14,634 bases of DNA. Origin: Chloroflexota bacterium. Its GTDB lineage: Bacteria; Chloroflexota; Anaerolineae; JACRMK01. The stretch's first letter is position 1; each line of letters begins with the position of its first letter. Shown here one piece after another: positions 1 through 7,337 of this stretch. The DNA lies in assembly GCA_016200765.1 (NCBI GenBank), contig JACQEC010000041.1, forward strand, positions 1 through 14,634, in the 5' to 3' direction. The position numbers and the translations under genes are program-made. The notes under the pieces are model-generated. The model was not told the origin of the DNA, did not search any database, and saw only the letters and a program-made list of their open reading frames with translations.

Positions 1-608
1 ACATCGCGCCCCTCACGACGCAAGGCGGCCTGACCGAGCGGGATCACGTGGTCGCCGGGCGGCATGGCCTCTTTCACGCGGCGGTAGAGCCATTTGTATT
101 CGAGGTAGATCACGGGGTTGTCGTCGCGGATGGCGGCTTTGAGCAAGCCCTTGGCGTCTGCCGGTGTGGCCGGGGCGACGACCTTCAGGCCGGGCACATG
201 GGCAAACCACGCTTCAGGGTTCTGCGAATGAAACGGTCCGCCATGCACGCCCCCACCGGCTGGCCCTCGAATGACCATGGGCAGGGGTATGCCAAGCCGG
301 TAGTGAAACTTCGCAACCATGTTGACGATTTGGTCGAAGGCGCAGGCGATGAAGTCAATGAACTGCATTTCGACAATCGGGCGCTGGCCCATGGCCGCGG
401 CGCCCACTGCCGCGCCGACCATCCCCGACTCGGCGATGGGCATGTTCATCACGCGCTCGCAGCCAAATTCCTCCAGAAACCCTTTGGTGACCTTGAACGC
501 GCCGCCATACTCCGCGACATCCTCGCCCATGATAAAGACGCGCTTGTCGCGGCGCATCTCTTCGCGCAGTGCCTCGCTGATTGCTTCGAGGTAGGTTAGT
601 TCAGACAT
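1..608 (-). CDS. 2-oxoacid dehydrogenase E1 component, beta subunit (3' end cut by window edge)
   Basis: This is the N-terminal 202 residues of a thiamine-diphosphate-dependent E1 beta subunit (pyruvate, acetoin or branched-chain 2-oxoacid dehydrogenase; family length about 325). The subunit pairs with E1 alpha to decarboxylate a 2-oxoacid and pass the acyl group to lipoyl-E2. Visible family features are MSELTYLEAISEAL at the start, GEDVAEYGG near residue 28, MPIAESGMVGAAVGAA near 56, the aromatic/acidic stretch QFIDFIACAFDQ near 82, GPFHSQNPEAWFAH near 124, and GLKVVAPATPADAKGLL near 139. The ATG at 608-606 has GGAG eight bases upstream. The C-terminal transketolase domain lies outside the window. 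The upstream neighbour is the divergent cinA, so no E1 alpha gene precedes it here. The substrate cannot be told from this part. Confidence 0.93.
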   Translation of the reverse strand, partial: MSELTYLEAISEALREEMRRDKRVFIMGEDVAEYGGAFKVTKGFLEEFGCERVMNMPIAESGMVGAAVGAAAMGQRPIVEMQFIDFIACAFDQIVNMVAKFHYRLGIPLPMVIRGPAGGGVHGGPFHSQNPEAWFAHVPGLKVVAPATPADAKGLLKAAIRDDNPVIYLEYKWLYRRVKEAMPPGDHVIPLGQAALRREGRD

Positions 609-690
609 AAAGTGCTCCGCTTCGGGGTGCCGGCGGCGCGTCTTGTGTTGAGCGTTGCGAGTTGTGCGTTGAACGCAGCCGTCGAGACAT

Positions 691-699
691 ATTCTACCA
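691..699 (-). promoter_or_regulatory. Candidate extended -10 promoter element for the E1 beta gene
   Basis: On the minus strand this reads TGGTAGAAT, an extended -10 form (TGn plus a TATAAT-like hexamer, 5 of 6 matches). It lies about 80 bases upstream of the E1 beta ATG. No good -35 is seen at 16-18 bases, which extended -10 promoters tolerate. An 11-base palindrome, GCGTTGAACGC (666-676), lies between it and the gene. This is a weak prediction from motif only. Confidence 0.3.
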
Positions 700-732
700 C
701 AGCGACCGCGGGACAGGCAGGCGAAGCCGCTT

Positions 733-761
733 TTGCGCGCGCGCGCCAGGCCATCTATAAT
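733..761 (+). promoter_or_regulatory. Candidate sigma70-type promoter for cinA
   Basis: TTGCGC (733-738) and a perfect TATAAT (756-761) are separated by 17 bases, the ideal spacing. A start near 768 would leave a leader of about 125 bases before the cinA ATG, and this leader contains the hairpin at 794-834. The call rests on motif match alone. Confidence 0.45.
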
Positions 762-793
762 CCCTCAAGACACAAACCCTTTGCCAGAGCGGA

Positions 794-834
794 GCGCAGA
801 CTTTCGAGGTGTTGCAACCGTCGGAAGTCTGCGC
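794..834 (+). promoter_or_regulatory. Long hairpin in the cinA 5' leader
   Basis: The arms GCGCAGACTTTCGA (794-807) and TCGGAAGTCTGCGC (821-834) pair over 14 positions, the 11th being a G-U wobble. The 13-base loop can add three more pairs (GGT with ACC). It sits about 58 bases upstream of the cinA start and downstream of the candidate promoter, so it would be transcribed as leader RNA. No U-run follows on either strand, so it is not a standard terminator. Its role is unknown; it could modulate translation or mRNA stability. Confidence 0.5.
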
Positions 835-892
835 CAGCGCGCCGCAATTTTGGCGAAGGTGCTCTAAATGGATACGGCGGTGAGGAGGATTT

Positions 893-2107
893 ATGCAGGC
901 TGAGATCGTGACCATCGGTACCGAGTTGTTGCTCGGCCAGATTATTGATACCAATGCGGCGTATATCTCGCAGCAATTGGCTGCGGTGGGCGTTAATGTG
1001 TTCTACCGCACCAACGTCGGAGATAACGTCGAGCGCGCCGCGCAAGTCTTGCGCGAGGCGCTGGACCGCTCGGAGATCGTGATCACGACCGGCGGGCTAG
1101 GCCCGACCGCCGACGATGTTACGCGGGAAGCGGTGGCGCGAGCGTCGGATCGGGAGCTCATTCTCCATGAGGTGCTGCTGAAGCAGATCGAGGCGATGTT
1201 CACGCGCTGGGGCCGCCCCATGTCGTCCAGCAACCGGGTGCAAGCGATGGCGCCGGCCGGCTGTATTCCCATCGAGAATCCGGTGGGCACCGCGCCGGGG
1301 TTTATCGTCGAGAAGAACTACCATATCATGCTGTCACTGCCGGGCGTGCCGCGCGAGATGACCTACCTGATGGACAAAACGGTGATGCCTTACCTGCGCC
1401 AGCGGTTCGGCCTGCGCGGCGCTATCAAAAGCAAGATGCTGCGTGTGTCTGGCATGGGCGAGAGCGTTCTGGGTGAGCGCATTGACGACCTCATGCGCGA
1501 GAGCAATCCCTCGGTGGGCACGATGGCACACACGGGGCAGGTTGACGTGCGCATCGCGGCCAAAGCCGAATCCGAGGACGAGGCTGATGCCATGATCGCC
1601 GCAATGGAAGTCCGCGTGCGCGAGCGGCTTGGTGAGTTTATCTTCGGCACAGACAAGGACACGTTGGAGGGCGTGACGGCCTGGAAATTGAAGCAGAGCG
1701 GGGCGACGCTGGCGCTTGTGGAAACGAACACCGGCGGCGTCATCGCCCAACGACTGACGGGCGCGCCGCATGGGATCGGGACGCTAAAGTCTGCGTGGAT
1801 CATTACCGATCCGCAGTGGGCGGCGAAGTCGCTCGGTCTGGACGGCCACGCGCTGGCGAGCGCAGAGGCGGCGCAGGCGACTGCCGAGTGGGCTCATCGC
1901 ACCTCGGGCGCGACGTGGGGCATGGGGGTCATGGGCACGTTCGGCGCCGATGAGCACCTGTATGGGCAGCGCACGGGCGAGGTCTGGATCGCGCTCACCG
2001 GCCCGCGCGCGCTCAAACCCGAACGCTTCCCATACGGTGGCGTCAGCGAACAGTCGCGCACCTGGATTGCCAACCGCGCCCTCGATTTGTTGAGGCGCAA
2101 CGTTTGA
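893..2107 (+). CDS. cinA: CinA-family protein (MoCF-like N-terminal domain, degenerate C-terminal amidohydrolase domain)
   Basis: CinA proteins join an N-terminal MoCF/molybdopterin-binding-like domain (COG1058, ADP-ribose pyrophosphatase in some members) to a C-terminal CinA domain that deamidates nicotinamide mononucleotide (PncC). At 404 residues the length is typical. The N-terminal domain is well conserved: AEIVTIGTELLLGQIIDTN (3-21), ITTGGLGPTADDVTREAVA (64-82), NPVGTAPGF (129-137), LPGVPREM (149-156). The C-terminal domain (about 258-402) is poorly conserved. The usual ESCTGG reads ETNTGG (277-282), the region normally around YSNxxK reads WIITDPQWAAK (302-312), and the usual GIAGPGG reads MGTFGAD (347-353). 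The ATG follows a strong GAGGAGG (882-888). It is monocistronic here and converges on the FAD oxidoreductase gene with a 6-bp gap. Family is certain; amidohydrolase activity is doubtful. Confidence 0.93.
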   Translation: MQAEIVTIGTELLLGQIIDTNAAYISQQLAAVGVNVFYRTNVGDNVERAAQVLREALDRSEIVITTGGLGPTADDVTREAVARASDRELILHEVLLKQIEAMFTRWGRPMSSSNRVQAMAPAGCIPIENPVGTAPGFIVEKNYHIMLSLPGVPREMTYLMDKTVMPYLRQRFGLRGAIKSKMLRVSGMGESVLGERIDDLMRESNPSVGTMAHTGQVDVRIAAKAESEDEADAMIAAMEVRVRERLGEFIFGTDKDTLEGVTAWKLKQSGATLALVETNTGGVIAQRLTGAPHGIGTLKSAWIITDPQWAAKSLGLDGHALASAEAAQATAEWAHRTSGATWGMGVMGTFGADEHLYGQRTGEVWIALTGPRALKPERFPYGGVSEQSRTWIANRALDLLRRNV

Positions 2108-2113
2108 CGGCGG

Positions 2114-3250
2114 CTAGATCACATTTTTCTCGGCTGGCGCTTGCCCGGCGCGAAAGCGCAGAACGCTCAACTCGCCGACATCAATCGCCGGCGCTTCGCC
2201 GCAGATCATTTCGGCGATGAGTTGCCCGGCCATTGGCGAGTGCATAAAGCCGTGCCCGCTGAATCCGGCGGCAACCAGAAAGTTTTCGACCTCCGGCACG
2301 GGCCCGATGATCGGGTTGGCATCGGGTGTCGTATCGTAGAGACCGCCCCAACCGCGCGCAATGCGCGCGCTCTCTATGACCGGCACGCGATGGATCGCCT
2401 GCTCGATGACTTTGTCGCGGAAGGAAGCGTCCCATTGGGTCTGGAAGCCGGGCGGCTCGCTTTTGTCGGCCATGCCGATGAGCAGGGCGGGACCTTCGCG
2501 GCGGAAGTAGAAGCTTGGGGAGAAGTCAATCACCATCGGACACATGGGAGGCATCAAGTCGAATGGCTCCGTGATAAACACCTGCCGCCGCAGGGGGACG
2601 ATGGGCAGTTCCACTCCGGCCATCGCCGCCACAGCGGCGGCCCAGGGCCCTGCCGCGTCAATGACCCATTCGGCCTCAATCTCGTCGCGCTCGGTGCGCA
2701 CGGCCTTGACACGCCCGCCATCAACCCGCACGCCGATCACTGCTGTGTTGGTGCGAATGTCTGCGCCGAGCCGCCGGGCGGCGCCTGCGTAGCCGAGCGC
2801 GACGGCTGAAGGGTCGCCGAAGCCGTCGGCGAAACAGATGGTGGCGGCCAGAATATCGTCTACGTTGAGTTGGGGCACAAACTCCTGCGCTTGCGCGGGC
2901 GTGATCAGTTCCACCGGCACACCGAGCGATTGCTGCAAAGAGGCGTTGCGTTGGAAAGCGAGGACATCACCTTCGTTATCCAGCAGAAAGCAATAACCCA
3001 CCCAATGAAAATCGGCGGGGCCAATCTCGTCGTTGAAGCGCTTGTACTTGGCGACACTGCCCAGTGACAACCTGATGTTCACCGCGCTAGAGAACTGGTG
3101 TCGGATGCCGCCGACCGAGCGGCCGGTTGAGCCCATCGCCAGCGCATTCTCTCTTTCCAACAGGACGACGTCCTTGACGCCTTTCGCCGCGAGATGGTAC
3201 GCGATGCTCGCGCCCATCGCGCCTCCGCCAACGATAACCACATTTGGCAT
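2114..3250 (-). CDS. DAO-family FAD-dependent oxidoreductase (sarcosine/glycine oxidase-like)
   Basis: A 378-residue soluble flavoenzyme of the D-amino-acid oxidase superfamily, which oxidises C-N bonds of small amino acids or N-methylated amines such as sarcosine and dimethylglycine. The N-terminal Rossmann FAD motif is VVIVGGGAMGASIAYHLA (4-21; G8, G10, G13), followed by VVLLERE at the end of beta-2, whose acidic residue binds the ribose. GSTGRSVGGIRHQ follows as in sarcosine oxidase beta-type proteins. WVIDAAGPWA marks mid-protein. The C-terminal FAD-closing region reads GLYDTTPDANPIIGP, then FLVAAGFSGHGFMHSP. I chose the ATG at 3250 because AAGGAG (3261-3256) lies five bases upstream; the in-frame GTG at 3256 overlaps that site. 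It is divergent from xdhC and ends in TAG. Substrate is unassigned; a methylated glycine would suit the methyl-transfer operon but is not shown. Confidence 0.9.
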   Translation of the reverse strand: MPNVVIVGGGAMGASIAYHLAAKGVKDVVLLERENALAMGSTGRSVGGIRHQFSSAVNIRLSLGSVAKYKRFNDEIGPADFHWVGYCFLLDNEGDVLAFQRNASLQQSLGVPVELITPAQAQEFVPQLNVDDILAATICFADGFGDPSAVALGYAGAARRLGADIRTNTAVIGVRVDGGRVKAVRTERDEIEAEWVIDAAGPWAAAVAAMAGVELPIVPLRRQVFITEPFDLMPPMCPMVIDFSPSFYFRREGPALLIGMADKSEPPGFQTQWDASFRDKVIEQAIHRVPVIESARIARGWGGLYDTTPDANPIIGPVPEVENFLVAAGFSGHGFMHSPMAGQLIAEMICGEAPAIDVGELSVLRFRAGQAPAEKNVI

Positions 3251-3255
3251 CGTCA

Positions 3256-3261
3256 CTCCTT
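3256..3261 (-). promoter_or_regulatory. Ribosome binding site that fixes the FAD oxidoreductase start
   Basis: AAGGAG on the minus strand with five bases to the ATG at 3250. It overlaps the alternative GTG two codons upstream, which rules that start out. Confidence 0.7.
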
Positions 3262-3274
3262 TTTACGTCAACGA

Positions 3275-3303
3275 TTGGGTTTTTAGCCCGGCGGGATTAT
3301 AAT
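3275..3303 (+). promoter_or_regulatory. Candidate promoter of the xdhC-like operon, overlapping a minus-strand -10
   Basis: TTGGGT (3275-3280), 17 bases, then a perfect TATAAT (3298-3303), with the xdhC ATG at 3319. The start would fall near 3310, giving a very short leader that just holds the AAGAGG site at 3308-3313. The sequence ATTATAATAT is nearly self-complementary. It also offers TATAAT on the minus strand (3301-3296) for the divergent FAD oxidoreductase gene, although a good minus-strand -35 is seen only at a 19-base spacing (TTGGAC, 3326-3321). Confidence 0.5.
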
Positions 3304-3318
3304 ATCCAAGAGGTCAGC

Positions 3319-4164
3319 ATGTCCAACGAGCGAAACATCTATCAAGCCATTCTCGAAACGCTTGAGCAGGGTGAAGCCGTCGCCATCGCCACCGTCACCA
3401 AGGCCAGCGGCTCCGTGCCGCGCGGTGTCGGCTCCAAGATGCTGGTGTGGCGCGACGGCACCATCCACGGAACCGTCGGCGGCGGCACCATGGAAGAGCG
3501 CGTCATCCTTGAGGCGCGCGAGGCGATGGGTGATGGCCGCCCGCGCTACCGCGAGTATCTATTCACCAGCGACGCGGATAACTCGGTGGGGCTGTGCGGC
3601 GGACAGGCGGACGTGTTTATTGAGGTCGTGCGCCCCCAGCAGACGCTGATGATCATCGGCGCGGGTCACATCGCCGTGCCGCTGGCCCGGATGGCCGCCA
3701 TGAACGGCTTTCGGGTCTCGGTGGTGGACGACCGCGACGGCTTTCTCAGTGCAGAGCGATTTCCCGATGCCACCGAGACCACGCAGGTCGTTTATGAGCG
3801 GGAAAGCGAGCGCCTCGATCCGATGCCCATCAAGGTTGACGCGGCAACAACCGTCGTCGTGGCGACCTGGGGATGGGACGAGCCTGCGCTGGAGCAGGTG
3901 CTGAAGACCCCTGCGCCGTACATCGGGTTGGTCAGCAGTCGCCGGAAGTTCAAAGTGATTGCCGACAAATTGCGCGAGCGCGGCTTTGGCGACGAGGACA
4001 TCGCACGTGTCCACGCCCCCATCGGGCTTGACATTGGCGCCGAGACGCCGGAGGAAATTGCGGTGGCGATCATGGGCGAAATCATCATGCAGCGGCGCGG
4101 CGGCGATGGGAGCCCAATCCACCTGCGCTGGAAGCCGAAGGCCAAAGCGAAGGGATCAGGGTAA
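3319..4164 (+). CDS. XdhC/CoxI-family molybdenum hydroxylase maturation protein
   Basis: A 281-residue XdhC-family protein. XdhC binds molybdenum cofactor and supports its sulfuration and insertion into xanthine dehydrogenase and related molybdenum hydroxylases. The N-terminal XdhC/CoxI domain shows GSVPRGVGSKMLVW (31-44), GTVGGGTMEERVI (51-63) and GLCGGQADVFIEV (91-103), which includes the conserved Cys93. The C-terminal Rossmann-like domain begins LMIIGAGHIAVPLARMA (110-126) and ends with VHAPIGLDIGAETPEEIAVA (231-250). The chosen ATG follows AAGAGG; an in-frame ATG 25 codons upstream (3244) lies over the divergent gene's start and has no family similarity, so I rejected it. It is followed directly by yqeB. 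No hydroxylase subunits lie in the window, so the client enzyme must be encoded elsewhere. Confidence 0.93.
   Translation: MSNERNIYQAILETLEQGEAVAIATVTKASGSVPRGVGSKMLVWRDGTIHGTVGGGTMEERVILEAREAMGDGRPRYREYLFTSDADNSVGLCGGQADVFIEVVRPQQTLMIIGAGHIAVPLARMAAMNGFRVSVVDDRDGFLSAERFPDATETTQVVYERESERLDPMPIKVDAATTVVVATWGWDEPALEQVLKTPAPYIGLVSSRRKFKVIADKLRERGFGDEDIARVHAPIGLDIGAETPEEIAVAIMGEIIMQRRGGDGSPIHLRWKPKAKAKGSG
4158..4161 (+). promoter_or_regulatory. Ribosome binding site supporting a TTG start
   Basis: AGGG lies within the last codons of the xdhC-like gene, seven bases before TTG 4169. No ATG or GTG occurs in frame between the xdhC stop and the conserved GGGD motif, so this site decides the start of the yqeB-like gene. 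Confidence 0.55.
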
Positions 4165-4168
4165 ACGC

Positions 4169-5005
4169 TTGCTGGAGTCGCTTCTCAACGGTGTCAATCA
4201 CCCGCTGGTCGTTGTCAAGGGGGGCGGCGATTTGGCGAGCGGCGTTGCCCATCGCTTGCATCAGGTCGGGTTCTCGGTTCTGATTTTGGAACTCGCGCGG
4301 CCGCTGACCGTGCGGCGCACCGTGGCCTTTGCTTCGGCCATGCTTGAAGGCCAGATTGTCGTAGAAGGCGTCTGCGCGCGGCGCGTGCTGGACCTTGGGT
4401 CAGCCTCGCAGTGCATGAGCCGGGGAGAGATCGCCGTGATGGACGACGCGCGCGCTGGAGTCGTAGCAGAGGCGCGCCCGGCGGCGCTGGTGGACGCCAT
4501 CATGGCGAAGGCGAACATCGGCACGCGCATCACCGATGCGCCGATTGTGGTGGGGCTAGGGCCGGGCTTTACCGCCGGCGACGATGTGCACGCCGTCGTC
4601 GAGACCAATCGTGGACATCACCTTGGCCGCGTGTACTATCAGGGCGGCGCTGAAGCGGATACGGATGAGCCGTCGTCCGTGCAGGGCTACACCCACGAGC
4701 GCGTGCTGCGCGCGCCGGCTGAAGGCGAATTTCATTCGGCTTGCGAGATTGGTCAGATGGTCGCCACGGGCACCGTCGTCGGGCGGGTAGATGGCCAACC
4801 GGTGCTGGCGGCTATTGGCGGCGTGGTGCGCGGCCTGATCGCAAGCGGGACCATCGTCAGGGCGGGTTGGAAGATTGGCGACATTGACCCGCGATGCGAT
4901 GTAGAGCACTGCTTCACGATTTCCGACAAGTCGCGCGCGGTTGCCGGCGGTGTGCTTGAAGCCATACTCCACTGCGCACAGCGCCGCCCGAAGGCCCCTG
5001 CCTAA
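4169..5005 (+). CDS. yqeB: YqeB/EF2563-family selenium-dependent molybdenum hydroxylase maturation protein
   Basis: A 278-residue member of the YqeB (EF2563) family, found beside selenium-dependent molybdenum hydroxylases and thought to act in maturing their labile-selenium cofactor. Conserved features run along the whole chain: VVVKGGGDLASGVAHRLHQ (13-31), RPLTVRRTVAFASAM (44-58), GLGPGFTAGDDVHAVVETN (about 131-149), GHHLGRVYY just after, IGGVVRGLI, IGDIDPR, and FTISDKSRAVAGGVLEAIL near the C-terminus. The start is TTG 4169, four bases past the xdhC stop. The open frame continues upstream to 3959, but there it only shadows xdhC. It is co-transcribed with xdhC and overlaps the next ATG by one base. 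Family is well supported; the biochemical step is not established. Confidence 0.9.
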   Translation: MLESLLNGVNHPLVVVKGGGDLASGVAHRLHQVGFSVLILELARPLTVRRTVAFASAMLEGQIVVEGVCARRVLDLGSASQCMSRGEIAVMDDARAGVVAEARPAALVDAIMAKANIGTRITDAPIVVGLGPGFTAGDDVHAVVETNRGHHLGRVYYQGGAEADTDEPSSVQGYTHERVLRAPAEGEFHSACEIGQMVATGTVVGRVDGQPVLAAIGGVVRGLIASGTIVRAGWKIGDIDPRCDVEHCFTISDKSRAVAGGVLEAILHCAQRRPKAPA

Positions 5006-7335
5006 TGTGCCGCGCGGGGTTCTATGTGGGACTGGCGAGCGCCTTCCTGTTGCTCAGCCTGATACTCACATGGCCTCTGGTTACGCGATTCACCACGCAC
5101 GTGCTCGGCTCGAACCTCTGGGCGTTCGACGAGTACACCTTTGTCTGGAATAGCTGGTGGTTCCAGCACGCCCTCCTGCAGTTGAACCAATCGCCCCTCC
5201 AGACCGATTTCATCTTCTATCCGATCGGCATCAATTTAGCGCTTTACACGTTTGATTGGTTCAACGCTGCATTGGCCCTGCCATTGCTCCCATGGGTGAC
5301 ATTACCGGCGGCGGCCAACCTGACGAACCTCTTTTCGTTTGTGCTCTCTGCCTTTGGGGCGTACCTGCTGGTCAGGTATTTGCTGGCGGCGCCTGACGGG
5401 CGGCGCAGCCAATCGCCCCGCACGGCCCTGAGCTATGAAATGGGCGCGATCTGCGCGGCCATCGCCTACGGATTCACGACCAGCCGGTTCGTCTACGCGG
5501 CCATCGGCCACTACAACATGCTCAGCACAGAGTGGCTGCCGTTCTTTGCGCTGTATCTATTCAGACTTTGGCACGTGCCCTCGCGAAAGAACGCGGTCAT
5601 GCTCGGATTGTTCTTAGCGTTGACCCTGTACGCAGAGCCCATCCTCGCGGTCTTCCTCATGTCGTTCATGCTCATTTTCTTGGTGATTCAGCGACCCTGG
5701 CAAACGATGGGCTGGCGGGGATGGCTGACCCGCTGGGCGCAGGCCGGGGCGGTGGCGGCCTTCATAAGCGCGCCGGTACTCTGGCCGGCGGTGAGCGAAT
5801 TACGGACTGGCGACTATGTGCTGAAAGGCTGGGGTGATGCGCAGAGGCTGTCGGTGGATTTGGTCGGGCTGGTTTCGCCGGCGTCTATCAGTTCGTGGGC
5901 AGGTCTGAATTGGGAAGCGGAGCTAACGGCCGTCCAGCAAGGCCAGTCGCGATTTGCCGATGTCAACACCGGCTTTGTGGGGATCGTGACGCTTGTGCTG
6001 GCCGTGTCTGGCTGGCTCGCGCACCGGCGCGCTGGGAGGGTCTGGGGGGCTGGCGCGCTGGTATCTGCGCTGTTTACGCTCGGCCCGCTACTGCAGATCA
6101 ACGGCAAGACGGTCTTCGATCTGGATGGGCTTAAGGTCAACGTGCCTCTGCCGTTTATTATCCTGCACTACCTGCCGATTGTGCAGGCCAACCGCGTGCC
6201 CAACCGCTTCAGCGCGTTACTCGTGCTGTGCCTGGCGGTGCTGGTGGGTTATGCGGCGTGGTCGGTGGCCGAAAAGGCGGCGTCGGCCGCGTCCTCAATG
6301 GGTTGGCGGACTAGACGGTGGCCGTCGTTGATAGGTGGCGCCCTGCTTGCCCTGTTGTTGGTGGTGGAGCACCTGTCGGTGCCCATGCCGCTGACGGATG
6401 CCCGCGTTCCCGCTTTCTATGCGCGCCTTGCCGAGGACCATGACGACTACGCTATCTTGCAGCTGCCGCTGGGGTGGCGCAATTCGTTTGGCACATTGGG
6501 CGCGGAGGACACGCGTGTGCAATATTACCAGACCACACACCACAAGCGACTCCTCAATGGCAACACGTCGCGCAACCCGCCCGTGAAGTTCGACTACTTC
6601 GCGACGATGCCCATCGTGTCGTCGCTGATCCAGCTGGAGGATTACAAGCCGGTCTCGCCCGCCCAGCGCGCCGCCGACCGCGCGTACGCGCCGGAATTTA
6701 TCCGCTTCTTCAACCTGCGCTACGTGGTCGTGGCGCCCGCTGTGCCGGGACGCCATCCGTACGACGACACACGCGCCGCGGCCATGCAATATCTATTGGA
6801 TGTGCTGCCACTGGAGCCGGTTAGCGATACCGGAGAGCTCGTTGTCTATCGCGTCATCCAGCCTCCGCCACACGATGATCTATTCATTGATTTTGGCGGC
6901 ACGAGCGAAAACCGCCCATACCGCGGTGACAGATGGGATCGCGATGAGGACGTATCAGGCGCGAGCGCGAACTGGGCGACGAGCCTCACAGCGCGTGTCT
7001 TCCTGCCGGTATCCGCCGTGCGCGACTACCGGCTCACGTTCGCCGCTCTGCCGTTTCTGTATCCGTCTGGGCCGCCGCAGACTGTTGGCATCGTCGTCAA
7101 CCACCGCTTGCAGTTGCCGGCGCTGACTATGGCCGGGGCGTGGACGACCTACGAGTTTGACGTCCCATCGTCGGCGCTCGTGGCCGGGCTTAACGAGGTG
7201 GATTTTCAATTTGCATACGTACGGTCGCCGCGCGACGTGTTGGAACGCACAGCGGAGATGATCGCCAGCGGGTCTGAATTTGACTCGCGGCCGCTGGCGG
7301 CGGCGGTAGATTGGATACGCTGGCAACCGCGATAG
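5005..7335 (+). CDS. Large GT-C-like polytopic membrane protein with C-terminal extracytoplasmic domain
   Basis: A 776-residue membrane protein resembling GT-C-fold lipid-linked-sugar glycosyltransferases. An N-terminal hydrophobic segment (6-25) is followed by an exterior loop with an acidic pair, LWAFDEYTFVWNSWWF (38-53), in the place where GT-C enzymes keep a catalytic acidic residue. About ten further hydrophobic segments lie between 85 and 455, including 85-100, 108-126, 145-160, 175-190, 198-228, 245-262, 322-340, 348-362, 403-420 and 441-455. Residues 390-404 (LPIVQANRVPNRFSA) and 482-492 (YAILQLPLGWR) are conserved landmarks of this family as I recall it. The last 160 residues look like a beta-rich exterior domain (Trp, Gly and polar-rich). 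The start overlaps the yqeB stop as TAATG, so it is translationally coupled although no functional link is apparent. No donor or acceptor can be assigned. Confidence 0.75.
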   Translation: MCRAGFYVGLASAFLLLSLILTWPLVTRFTTHVLGSNLWAFDEYTFVWNSWWFQHALLQLNQSPLQTDFIFYPIGINLALYTFDWFNAALALPLLPWVTLPAAANLTNLFSFVLSAFGAYLLVRYLLAAPDGRRSQSPRTALSYEMGAICAAIAYGFTTSRFVYAAIGHYNMLSTEWLPFFALYLFRLWHVPSRKNAVMLGLFLALTLYAEPILAVFLMSFMLIFLVIQRPWQTMGWRGWLTRWAQAGAVAAFISAPVLWPAVSELRTGDYVLKGWGDAQRLSVDLVGLVSPASISSWAGLNWEAELTAVQQGQSRFADVNTGFVGIVTLVLAVSGWLAHRRAGRVWGAGALVSALFTLGPLLQINGKTVFDLDGLKVNVPLPFIILHYLPIVQANRVPNRFSALLVLCLAVLVGYAAWSVAEKAASAASSMGWRTRRWPSLIGGALLALLLVVEHLSVPMPLTDARVPAFYARLAEDHDDYAILQLPLGWRNSFGTLGAEDTRVQYYQTTHHKRLLNGNTSRNPPVKFDYFATMPIVSSLIQLEDYKPVSPAQRAADRAYAPEFIRFFNLRYVVVAPAVPGRHPYDDTRAAAMQYLLDVLPLEPVSDTGELVVYRVIQPPPHDDLFIDFGGTSENRPYRGDRWDRDEDVSGASANWATSLTARVFLPVSAVRDYRLTFAALPFLYPSGPPQTVGIVVNHRLQLPALTMAGAWTTYEFDVPSSALVAGLNEVDFQFAYVRSPRDVLERTAEMIASGSEFDSRPLAAAVDWIRWQPR

Positions 7336-7337
7336 CG

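Noticed and set aside
48..599. 183-codon plus-strand open frame
   Set aside because: It is the antisense shadow of the E1 beta gene, which has clear family motifs on the other strand.
647..676. Repeated GTTG-type units upstream of the E1 beta gene
   Set aside because: The units are short and irregular, with no fixed period, so they do not amount to a tandem repeat.
794..834. Hairpin as a rho-independent terminator
   Set aside because: Neither strand has a T-run directly after the stem.
2141..2809. 222-codon plus-strand open frame
   Set aside because: It is antisense to the FAD oxidoreductase gene and its composition is that of a shadow frame.
3244..3318. Upstream ATG at 3244 as the xdhC start
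   Set aside because: It lies over the divergent gene's start and promoter, has no ribosome site, and the added residues have no family similarity.
3559..4122. 187-codon minus-strand open frame
   Set aside because: It is antisense to the xdhC-like gene and rich in His and Asp as expected of a reverse frame.
3959..4168. Upstream ATG at 3959 as the yqeB start
   Set aside because: The 70 extra codons lie wholly inside xdhC and read as an Arg/Ser-rich shadow. The TTG at 4169 has a well-placed AGGG.
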